Source: Oligoflexia bacterium
GTDB taxonomy: Bacteria > Bdellovibrionota > Bdellovibrionia > JABDDW01
NCBI GenBank assembly: GCA_016715815.1
Contig: JADJXN010000001.1
Coordinates: 442,001 to 506,000, forward strand
Length of the DNA stretch: 64,000 bases
Direction: 5' to 3'
The translations under genes and the position numbers were made by a program. This document shows positions 54,731 through 61,625 of the stretch, in pieces (positions within the stretch are counted from its first letter, which is position 1; each line of letters opens with the position of its first letter). The notes beneath the pieces were generated by a model. The model did no database searches. It saw only the letters and a program-made list of their open reading frames with translations, and had not been told where the DNA came from.

Positions 54731-55167
54731 AAGTTAAATTAGAAAACGAAAAACCTGTAATTCAAGTTGATAGAATTGCACTTGGCAAAGATGAATCACA
54801 AAAACTTGAAAATTGGCTGTTGCAAGTTGAATCTGTTTTTAATGGCCTTGTGAAGGTTTCTAAATCGGATTTAGTAAACTTTTTTATCCAAAATCACTCA
54901 CTAGAGCTTTCTAAGAAGGAATTAAAGCAAATAAAAGCCATGTATCATAGCGAGGTGAAATTTGCGAAATGGGCTCTAAATAAATTGATGGAGGCTGAGA
55001 AAACAGGAGAAGAGCTAAGTCTCAGTGATTTAATTAAGCTACAAAATGCTAAATTAAAGCTTTCAGACAAAATCACGCCTCTAATTGCTGACGTGCCCGC
55101 TAAATCAAAACGCGGACGAAAAAGAAAAGTGGTTACAGAAGATTCAAGCTTAGAGCCTGAAGTTTAA
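54718..55167 (+). CDS. Helical protein of unknown function
   Basis: A 149-residue, mainly helical, Lys/Glu-rich cytoplasmic protein ending in a basic stretch (KSKRGRKRKVV) and an acidic tail. The basic C-terminus suggests DNA contact. The start overlaps the lipoprotein gene, with a GAAAGGAA site. A terminator follows 40 bases after its stop. No family recognised; an accessory role at the transfer origin is possible. Confidence 0.55.
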   Translation: MEQVEVKLENEKPVIQVDRIALGKDESQKLENWLLQVESVFNGLVKVSKSDLVNFFIQNHSLELSKKELKQIKAMYHSEVKFAKWALNKLMEAEKTGEELSLSDLIKLQNAKLKLSDKITPLIADVPAKSKRGRKRKVVTEDSSLEPEV

Positions 55168-55191
55168 TCTTAAATATAAGGGAGTTTAAAA

Positions 55192-55440
55192 ATGAATAAG
55201 TTATGGGAAGGCAGCCAATCTGGCTGCCTTTTTACTTTATATAAATGGTATCCCGAAAATGTGGATTTAATTCCTGAGCCCACCAAAGAGACCGAACTTA
55301 AAAGAAATCTTGCAGAACTGGGAGAAATTATCTATAAAAGTATACAGCCAGCTCGCGATAAAGAAAATTTCTCCATTGTATCTGGGTCTCAAAAGGAAAC
55401 CTCCATAAGGGAATTTCCTGAAAGGACAAAGTTACGATGA
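55192..55440 (+). CDS. Small protein coupled to the large serine recombinase
   Basis: An 82-residue frame with ATG at 55192 and a possible GGGAG site. Codons 6-15 lie inside a perfect terminator hairpin (55208-55234), unusual for a real gene start; the true start could be later, though no better ATG is in frame. Its stop overlaps the recombinase start as ATGA, supporting translation. The product has no recognisable domain. It may regulate or accompany the recombinase. Confidence 0.45.
   Translation: MNKLWEGSQSGCLFTLYKWYPENVDLIPEPTKETELKRNLAELGEIIYKSIQPARDKENFSIVSGSQKETSIREFPERTKLR
55208..55234 (+). terminator. Terminator hairpin overlapping a gene start
   Basis: AAGGCAGCC (55208-55216) and GGCTGCCTT (55222-55230) form a perfect 9-bp stem with loop AATCT and a T5 tail. 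It probably ends the transfer-gene transcript and could attenuate the recombinase pair. Confidence 0.8.
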
Positions 55441-57107
55441 AAATGAATCCTAAATATACTATCGGACTCTACATTAGAGTTTCCACAGAAGAACAAGCCG
55501 AAAATCCTGAAGGTTCAATTAAAAATCAAGAAGAGCGTCTTCGTGGAATGATTAAGCTTAAAAACATGGAAACTAATTTTGGCGAAATCATTGACGTTTA
55601 TATTGATCGAGCCAAATCAGGAAAAGACACAAACCGTCCTGAGCTTCAAAGACTTCTTCATGACATTAGAACCAAAAAAATAAATCTAGTCATGGCGAGC
55701 GAACTATCAAGGATTTCAAGATCCATGCGTGATTTTTCTGAAATCTGGGAATTAATGAAGAAAAGTGGCTGTGGGTTTTATTCTCTAAGAGAAAACTTTG
55801 ACACGACAACTGCTGCTGGAGAAATGGTTCTTTACACACTTGCTAATCTTGCTCAATTTGAAAGACGACAAGTCAGTGAGCGTGTTAGTGCAAATATGAA
55901 TGCAAGAGCTGCTCGTGGTTTGTATAACGGTGGTTCTGTACCTGTGGGATATAGATTAAATCCAGATAAGCCAGGAACTTTAGAAATTGATCCTAAAAAT
56001 TCAGAAGTTGTTAAAGCCTGCTTTAGTGCTTTTAGAATGGAAGGGACACTTTCAAAGGCTGCGCGCTGGTTAAATGAAAATAAGTATTCCCTTCCTAAAA
56101 AAGTCCAAGGTGGTGGGATGCAACAACGTCTTGATTTTTTTACTGTCGATAACCTTCATCACATTCTTACTAGCAAATGTTATCTGGGTATTCGGCAATT
56201 TAAAGAAAATGGTGAAATTAAGGAAGTTAAAGCTCTGTGGGAGCCGATCATTGATAGAGATACTTTTGAGAGTGTACAGCAGATTTTAAAAGATAATAAA
56301 TCAGCTAAAAAACCATCAACTCAAACGAGGTATCCCTACATTTTAACTGGCCTTGTTCGCTGTGATAAATGTGGAGACTCATTGGTTGGGAAATCTGCTC
56401 ATGGGAAAACTCAAAAAATTGGTTACTATGAGCACGGCTGGGCGACAAAACGCCAAAGTTGTCTAACTCAGAAAATCTTTAAATGTGATCCACACAGGGT
56501 ACTTGCAAAAGTTTTAGAGAGTTTTGTCCTCAAAAAGATTGAAGAGTTAATGACTCAAAAAGAGTTTGCTTACGCTTTAGTTAAAGAAGCTTCAGAGTTT
56601 CACGAAAAGGGTTCAGCTAAGAAGCAAATTGAGCGTTTAAAGTCTAATGTCTATGGATACAACTCTCAACTTGAAGCAATGGCGGAGCGTTTAAGTCAGT
56701 TGCCTAAAAATGTTTCTCCAAAACCAATTTTTATCCAGATGGAAAAAATTGAAAAACTAAAGGAAGAAACTGAGACAAAAATTGCTGATTATCTTAAGCA
56801 AGGCCATTCCGTGGATAAGCCCGTTGAGCTTAAAGAATATGAGCTTTTCCTAAAGCATTTAAGAAGCCTATTGCTTCAAAATGGCGACAAGGAGCTTCAA
56901 AACCGCATTATTAAGCGCATCGTAAAAAAGATCTATGTTGGTCCAAACTATGTTAAGATCAATTTTATGGTGGGCGAGCTTAATATCTCTCTAGGAACGG
57001 ACGATATTGAATTATTAGCTGATAAAAAAGAGAGCCTTGAGGGAGAATCCCTTGAGGCTCAGCCTTTTCATTTTTTTCTACAAGTGGGTGTGACCTTCTC
57101 CCCTTAA
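55437..57107 (+). CDS. Large serine recombinase (integrase)
   Basis: A 556-residue site-specific recombinase. The resolvase domain holds Ser16 in GLYIRVSTEEQ, SELSRISRSMRDF and ANLAQFERRQVSERVSANM. A recombinase domain follows (GTLSKAARWLNENKYSLPKK), then a zinc ribbon (VRCDKCGDSLVGKS with a later C-x-C pair) and a coiled coil near 395-450. It would integrate and excise the mobile element without accessory factors. The last five codons come from IS copy 2, so the natural C-terminus is altered; a terminator hairpin overlaps codons 533-547. Residues up to about 535 look intact. Confidence 0.9.
   Translation: MKMNPKYTIGLYIRVSTEEQAENPEGSIKNQEERLRGMIKLKNMETNFGEIIDVYIDRAKSGKDTNRPELQRLLHDIRTKKINLVMASELSRISRSMRDFSEIWELMKKSGCGFYSLRENFDTTTAAGEMVLYTLANLAQFERRQVSERVSANMNARAARGLYNGGSVPVGYRLNPDKPGTLEIDPKNSEVVKACFSAFRMEGTLSKAARWLNENKYSLPKKVQGGGMQQRLDFFTVDNLHHILTSKCYLGIRQFKENGEIKEVKALWEPIIDRDTFESVQQILKDNKSAKKPSTQTRYPYILTGLVRCDKCGDSLVGKSAHGKTQKIGYYEHGWATKRQSCLTQKIFKCDPHRVLAKVLESFVLKKIEELMTQKEFAYALVKEASEFHEKGSAKKQIERLKSNVYGYNSQLEAMAERLSQLPKNVSPKPIFIQMEKIEKLKEETETKIADYLKQGHSVDKPVELKEYELFLKHLRSLLLQNGDKELQNRIIKRIVKKIYVGPNYVKINFMVGELNISLGTDDIELLADKKESLEGESLEAQPFHFFLQVGVTFSP
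57032..57077 (+). terminator. Terminator-like hairpin within the 3' end of the recombinase gene
   Basis: GAGCCTTGAGGGA (57032-57044) pairs with TCCCTTGAGGCTC (57048-57060) with two G-U pairs and a 3-base loop, then AGCC and T-rich sequence with T7. A hairpin of this strength inside coding sequence suggests that the original gene ended before it. Confidence 0.6.
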
Positions 57108-57166
57108 ATTAGTCCAGTCTGAGTCGGATTAAACTGTGGTAAAAGCTACAGAAGGAGGAGGTAGGT

Positions 57167-57447
57167 ATGTCCAGAGGGAAGAGATATAGTCCAGAGGAAG
57201 TAATAATAAAACTACGCGAAGCTGAAGCTTTGCAGGTTCAGGGATTAAACCAAGGTGAAATTTGTAGGCAACTTGGTGTTTCAGCAGACACTTATATCCG
57301 TTGGAGAAAAGAATATGGTGGGATGCGTGTTGATCAAGCAAAAAGCTTAAAGATCTGGAAAAGGAGAATCAGCAGCTTAAAAAATTAGTAGCTGATTTAA
57401 GCCTTGATAATTCCATGCTCAAAGAAGTTAACAAGGGAAACTTTTAA
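57167..57447 (+). pseudogene. Frameshifted OrfA of IS copy 2
   Basis: Identical to copy 1 OrfA up to QAK, where CAAAAAAGC has become CAAAAAGC. The frame then stops after 73 codons, losing the zipper helix that follows. Confidence 0.9.
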
Positions 57448-57476
57448 GCCCGACAAGGAAGCGTCAAGCTGTGGTG

Positions 57477-58268
57477 ATGTTAATAGAAAAGTTTGAAACA
57501 TCTGAACGTCGGGCATGTAAGTTGTTGGTCTTTTCAGAGCGACAAAAGATACGAAGCAAAAGTAGATACAATAAATAAAGTGATCACGCCAAAAATTATT
57601 GAGTACGCAAGTCAATATGGGCGCTATGGCTAGGAGAGTAACAGCAATGGTGAGAGCTGATGGGTTTAAAGTGAATCACAAAGAGTTTACCGTATATGGC
57701 GTAAGGAGGGGATTAAAAGTACCAAAGAAGCAACCAAAAAGAAGAGACTTTGGCTCAACGATGGATCTTGTATCAGAAAAAGGCCGGAGTATAAAAATCA
57801 GTATGTGGTCATATGATTTTTGCATGATTACACACATGATGGAAGGCCAATAAAGATGTTAACCATCATTGATGAATTTAGTAGAGAAAACTTAGCAATC
57901 AAAGTGGGGAGAAAATTAAGATCTATAGATGTGTTAGAAGCACTGGCTGATTTATTTTTAAAAGGAATTCCAAAATACATCAGATCAGATAATGGGCCAG
58001 AATTTATTGCCAGAAAACTTATCCACTGGTTTGGCAAAATTAAAATAAGTCCATTATTTATCACACCAGGGAGTCCATGGGAGAATGGTTACATTGAATC
58101 ATTTAATGGGAGACTCAGGGATGAGTTGTTAAATGGAGAAATTTTTTTACATTAAAAAGAGGCTCAAGTTTTGTAGAGAGATGGCGAAGAAATTACAACA
58201 CCATAAGGCCACATAGTAGCTTAGGTTACAAACCACCAGCTCCTGAGGCAATTATGGTTGCAATTTAA
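57477..58268 (+). pseudogene. Multiply frameshifted OrfB of IS copy 2
   Basis: The OrfB region carries about a dozen indels compared with copy 1. Only pieces keep their frame: one from about 57820 to 58145 still encodes the SDNGPEF and NGYIESFNG catalytic motifs, with one Glu lost after LFL. No functional transposase can be made from this copy as written. Confidence 0.9.
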
Positions 58269-58322
58269 ACTATCCGACTGTACATGGACTAAATAGTGGG
58301 GCTGGGTCAATAGCTTGACAGA

Positions 58323-58410
58323 TGGTGCCCCCGAGGAGAATCGAACTCCTACACCCGCAAAGGGTACCAGATTTTGAGTCTGGCGCGTCTACCAGTTCCG
58401 CCACAGAGGC
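58323..58410 (-). tRNA. tRNA-Leu (CAA)
   Basis: The minus strand gives an 88-nt class II tRNA: acceptor GCCTCTG/CGGGGGC (with wobbles), D arm GGCGGAACTGGTAGACGC, anticodon stem CCAGA/TCTGG with loop CTCAAAA (anticodon CAA), a long variable arm (TACCCTTTGCGGGTG), T loop TTCGATT and encoded CCA. Confidence 0.95.
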
Positions 58411-58464
58411 AAAAAATAATTTGCTAATTCACCTTTTATAAATGTCTCCATCAACTTATTCACT

Positions 58465-58620
58465 AAAAAAAGCTAATTAGCCCAACCAATTAGCCTTTCC
58501 TAAGTAGTGGGCGCAAAATGAGCCCGGTGTTCACTTATTGTCATGCTTCTCGTGTCTAGTCTAAGCCCATGTAATCTTTACAAAATCAAGTTATTTTATG
58601 GTGTTATGAGTATGTGCCCC
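58465..58620 (-). ncRNA. Candidate structured small RNA ending in a terminator
   Basis: No protein frame explains this stretch. Read on the minus strand, TAAGT/ACTTA and GGGC/GCCC helices stack around an internal loop near 58505-58537. Then GCTAATT and AATTAGC (58472-58478 and 58488-58494) form a terminator stem with a T7 tail. The 5' end is unknown and no known RNA family was recognised. Alternatively only the terminator is real. Confidence 0.3.
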
Positions 58621-58689
58621 ATCAACTAATGCAAGGCATAAAGATTGCTCATAAACAGGCTTGGATTAGGAGCGTTTTTAAGGAGTTAT

Positions 58690-59886
58690 ATGAAAAGCCG
58701 TAATTATATTACAAGTTTATTGTCTATAACCATGGTGCTTTGTTTTACATCCACAGCATTTGCCCAAGGGTATTCAACAGGGCTTAAGCGTGAGCTTGAA
58801 GACGTTGAAGCTCTTTACCCAAAAAGATCAAAAGCAAATACAACTGCTGGGGTACAAGAAGTTCAAGTAAATGCCCCTCAAATACAATTAGCACAAGAGC
58901 CACAAGCCGCACCACAGGCAGCTCAACCAATTTATATTATTCAACAACCTACAACTAATGTAGATGCTACAGCGGTAAAAGAAACAAGAGCAGAAGTTTT
59001 AAGAAAGCAAAGAGAAGAAGTCGAGCGCCAAAATGAAATGAAGCTTATTGAAAAACTAGAAGATGACAGGCTTAATGCTGAAAAGGAAAGAATGGAAAAG
59101 CTTCATAATGGAGTGGCTCCACAGGTGGCACAACCTGCACCAGTAGTAGAGCAAAAAACTCAGTTTGTTGAGCAAACAGGGAATTTAAATGCTAATCAAA
59201 GCCAAGGACCTGTACCAGTTATTGTTGTTAACCAACCAGAAACTGCAAATGTAACAGCAGCTCAGGTTGCTGTTGCAGAAGCTAAAAAAGACCAATCAAA
59301 ATTTATTATTGGCCCCATTTTAGGTATTTCAAACTACCCATCAATCAGTAATGTGAGCGGAGTTTACTCCATTGGTGGATCTGGTGAGTGGGTTTTTACA
59401 GATAACAAATTTTCTGTTTCAGCAGATGTTATCTTTTCAAGCTTTGATATTAAAAATGCTTATCCAACAACACCTTATTACTATTACCCAACACCTGGCA
59501 CACCCATTATCACCACAATGAATCAGTGGAATGGTGGTAGTACTTTAAAATATAGATTTGGAGACGGGTCCGCTACACTTAGACCATTTGTTGGTACCTA
59601 CGTTGGTTACACCAGAAGAAACTACTCAGCACGTGTTTCATGGGGCGTTTATAATGAATCATACACTGGTTCTAATGCCTTTGATGGTGGTTTACTTGGT
59701 GGCTTTGCAGTGCGTGCAAGTGACATGATCACCTTAGGTGGTGAGTTTAGATACATTTGGAATTTTAGCTATAGAACTGATGACCCACTAGCGTACGGTG
59801 TTGGTGGCTATACTTATGTTATAGGCTCACCTATAGAGAGTTTAAATTACTACACAGTCACCCTTAATTTAAGAATTACTTTATAA
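58690..59886 (+). CDS. Outer-membrane beta-barrel protein with coiled-coil N-terminus
   Basis: A 398-residue protein with a signal peptide (ITSLLSITMVLCFTSTAFAQ), a Pro/Gln/Ala-rich linker, a charged coiled coil (about 95-145) and a C-terminal beta-barrel-like domain of about 190 residues with alternating strands and the ending TVTLNLRITL. An AAGGAG site fixes the ATG at 58690; the frame extends upstream to 58645. The family is not recognised; small porin-like or OmpA-like barrel without a peptidoglycan domain. Confidence 0.7.
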   Translation: MKSRNYITSLLSITMVLCFTSTAFAQGYSTGLKRELEDVEALYPKRSKANTTAGVQEVQVNAPQIQLAQEPQAAPQAAQPIYIIQQPTTNVDATAVKETRAEVLRKQREEVERQNEMKLIEKLEDDRLNAEKERMEKLHNGVAPQVAQPAPVVEQKTQFVEQTGNLNANQSQGPVPVIVVNQPETANVTAAQVAVAEAKKDQSKFIIGPILGISNYPSISNVSGVYSIGGSGEWVFTDNKFSVSADVIFSSFDIKNAYPTTPYYYYPTPGTPIITTMNQWNGGSTLKYRFGDGSATLRPFVGTYVGYTRRNYSARVSWGVYNESYTGSNAFDGGLLGGFAVRASDMITLGGEFRYIWNFSYRTDDPLAYGVGGYTYVIGSPIESLNYYTVTLNLRITL

Positions 59887-59928
59887 GTTTTTTGCGGTTT
59901 CATTTATTTTGTGGCAACCTAAAGATAA

Positions 59929-60561
59929 ATGAAACCGTTTTTATTTGTCCTTATTTTACTAACAAGTCTTTTTAGTTTTGCAGAAAAAAAGCTAATTTTA
60001 AAACTTGTAGCCAAAGTAGATCAAAAAATGCTCACCTCTCGTGATGTTGAGTCTCATTATATTGTAGAGCAACTTTACCAAGACAAAAAACCAGAGTTAC
60101 CACTTAAAGCAAACTCAGATGCCTTTAAAATTGCAACAGATCAAGTTGTTATAGAAACCATGGTGTTTTCTGAAGCGCAAAATTTTAGTATAGCAAAAAT
60201 TGAAGATGAAGAACTAGATAAGGCTTTTAATAAAATAAAGAAGAAAATTGCAGAAAATAAAAATACAAAAGAAGCGTGGAGTGAGCTTAATTACACAGAA
60301 GATGATCTAAAAAAAATTGTAGAAAGACAAATTAGGGTTGAAAAATTAATTAAATACAAAACAGAATCTAGTTTTTCTCAAGTAACAGATGAAGAGGCAA
60401 GAGCCTATTACAACAAAAACAGACTACGTTTTGGCACAATGAGCTTTGAAAGTTTTAAGCCAAGTATTAAAAAATTTATTTCAAAAAGAAACTCTGAAGA
60501 ACGCCTAAGAGAATGGTTTGATGTTTTAAAAAGAAAATACAAAGTAAGAACTTTAATTTAA
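59929..60561 (+). CDS. Periplasmic SurA-N-like chaperone without a parvulin domain
   Basis: A 210-residue exported protein (signal peptide 1-18, MKPFLFVLILLTSLFSFA). The mature part begins KLVAKVDQKMLTSRDVESHY, as in the N-terminal domain of SurA and PpiD foldases, and ends with a helix (FISKRNSEERLREWFDVLKR) matching the SurA-N end. No PPIase domain is present. It would bind unfolded outer-membrane proteins in the periplasm. Its stop shares one base with the acetyltransferase start. The neighbouring barrel protein may be a client. Confidence 0.65.
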   Translation: MKPFLFVLILLTSLFSFAEKKLILKLVAKVDQKMLTSRDVESHYIVEQLYQDKKPELPLKANSDAFKIATDQVVIETMVFSEAQNFSIAKIEDEELDKAFNKIKKKIAENKNTKEAWSELNYTEDDLKKIVERQIRVEKLIKYKTESSFSQVTDEEARAYYNKNRLRFGTMSFESFKPSIKKFISKRNSEERLREWFDVLKRKYKVRTLI

Positions 60562-61004
60562 TGCAGATTGAAATTTTAAGGCCAAAAGTCGATCTGGAGC
60601 CAATTTATCTTATAAACCTTCAAAATCCACATAACCCCTGGACAAAAGAGGCTATTAAGGAAGAGCTTAATTTATGGGCAAAAACCAGTAAGGTTTTAAA
60701 AAATAGCCAGGACCAAGTTATGGGTTATGTGCTAGTTAGAAACTTGGTGGACTACTATGAAATTACTTCAATTGCTGTGGACAAATCTATTTACAGACAA
60801 GGTTTTGGCAAAATGCTTTTAAAAAATATTATTGATGAAGCTAAAAAATCTAAAAATATTAAAGGGTTATTGCTAGAAGTGAGCCAACTTAATCTTGCTG
60901 CTGTTAAGCTCTATGAGGCCTTTGGATTTAAGCAAACAAGAATTAGAAAAGCTTATTACAAAGATGGTTCAAACGCCTTGGAAATGAGCTTAGAGTTTAC
61001 TTAA
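60561..61004 (+). CDS. rimI: GNAT acetyltransferase, RimI-like
   Basis: A 147-residue GNAT protein. Motif A for acetyl-CoA is YRQGFGKMLLKNII near residue 77, preceded by the strand DYYEITSIAVDKS, and followed by LLLEVSQLNLAAVKLYEAFGF, typical of RimI N-terminal alanine acetyltransferases. The final KDGSNALEMSLEF ending fits. RimI acetylates ribosomal protein S18 and perhaps others. Terminator at the stop. Confidence 0.85.
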   Translation: MQIEILRPKVDLEPIYLINLQNPHNPWTKEAIKEELNLWAKTSKVLKNSQDQVMGYVLVRNLVDYYEITSIAVDKSIYRQGFGKMLLKNIIDEAKKSKNIKGLLLEVSQLNLAAVKLYEAFGFKQTRIRKAYYKDGSNALEMSLEFT

Positions 61005-61028
61005 CCCTTGTCAATAACAAGGGTTTTT
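61003..61028 (+). terminator. Rho-independent terminator after rimI
   Basis: AACCCTTGT (61003-61011) and ACAAGGGTT (61017-61025) pair perfectly around CAATA, then T5. It overlaps the rimI stop codon. Confidence 0.88.
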
Positions 61029-61068
61029 GGTAATTTGCTTTGGCAACACACAATTTTATCACTTTATT

Positions 61069-61099
61069 AAAAGTGGACCTAGAAGGCCCACTTTTTTAG
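61069..61099 (+). terminator. Second hairpin terminator, in the rimP leader
   Basis: AAAAGTGG (61069-61076) pairs with CCACTTTT (61088-61095), extended inside by CC/GG, followed by T6. It lies 21 bases before the rimP start and may be an attenuator. Confidence 0.75.
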
Positions 61100-61119
61100 T
61101 TTTTAGGATATTAAAAGAC

Positions 61120-61623
61120 GTGGATTTAGCAAAAATTGAAAGTGTGATTAAGCCTCTGATAGAGCAAATGGGCATAAAGCTTTACGATTTAGAGTTTCAA
61201 GGTCGCGTGTTGCGTATAAGCATTACTAAAGGCGATGATGGCAGCGGCGTTGGTATAGATGATTGTGCCCAAGTTTCAAGGCTTTTAAACCCGGTTTTAG
61301 ATGTTGAAGAGCTTATTCCGGGAGGTAGATACGAGCTTGAGGTTTCAAGCCCAGGTCTTGATAGAAGTTTAAAAACACAAGCTCATTTTGAAGGAGCCAT
61401 TGGTGAGATTATACATGTTTTTACTGATGAGCCATTTTCAACTTGGAATGGTGAAGATAAATATTTTGAAAATAGAAGAAAAATAAAAGCAAAGTTATTG
61501 AATGTAGACTCACAAAACATAGAGCTTGAGGCGGATAATAAAAAATCTATTGTCCCTTTGAAAAATATCACAAAAGCCTATGTTAATTTTGAAGTTTACA
61601 AGCAGCCTAAAAAAGGAAGGTAA
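61120..61623 (+). CDS. rimP: Ribosome maturation factor RimP
   Basis: A 167-residue protein with the RimP pattern: VIKPLIEQMGIKLYDLEF, SITKGDDGSGVGIDDCAQVS, PGGRYELEVSSPGLDRSLK, and a C-terminal Sm-like fold ending near KNITKAYVNFEV. It helps 30S assembly. I start at GTG 61120, which matches the family; the frame runs upstream through the terminator hairpin. Two bases separate it from nusA, in the standard rimP-nusA-infB order. Confidence 0.92.
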   Translation: MDLAKIESVIKPLIEQMGIKLYDLEFQGRVLRISITKGDDGSGVGIDDCAQVSRLLNPVLDVEELIPGGRYELEVSSPGLDRSLKTQAHFEGAIGEIIHVFTDEPFSTWNGEDKYFENRRKIKAKLLNVDSQNIELEADNKKSIVPLKNITKAYVNFEVYKQPKKGR

Positions 61624-61625
61624 AT

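Larger units (their letters stand above)
57091..58309 (+). mobile_element. IS3-family insertion sequence, copy 2, decayed by indels
   Basis: Same element and orientation as copy 1, 1219 bp, ends TGACC...GGTCA. About 13 small insertions or deletions distinguish it from copy 1, net -10 bp, with almost no base substitutions. The first 250 and last 110 bp are identical. No target duplication is seen (GTG left, ATA right). It truncates the recombinase 3' end and stops 13 bp before tRNA-Leu. Confidence 0.92.

Noticed and set aside
55437..57107. CRISPR or other phage-defence cassette in the accessory island.
   Set aside because: No regularly spaced direct repeats, nuclease-helicase pairs or cas-like genes were seen; the genes read as transfer and recombination functions.
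47897..58309. Classical composite transposon carrying selectable cargo.
   Set aside because: The bracketed genes are parts of a conjugation cluster with a truncated gene at one edge, there are no target duplications and one IS copy is inactive.
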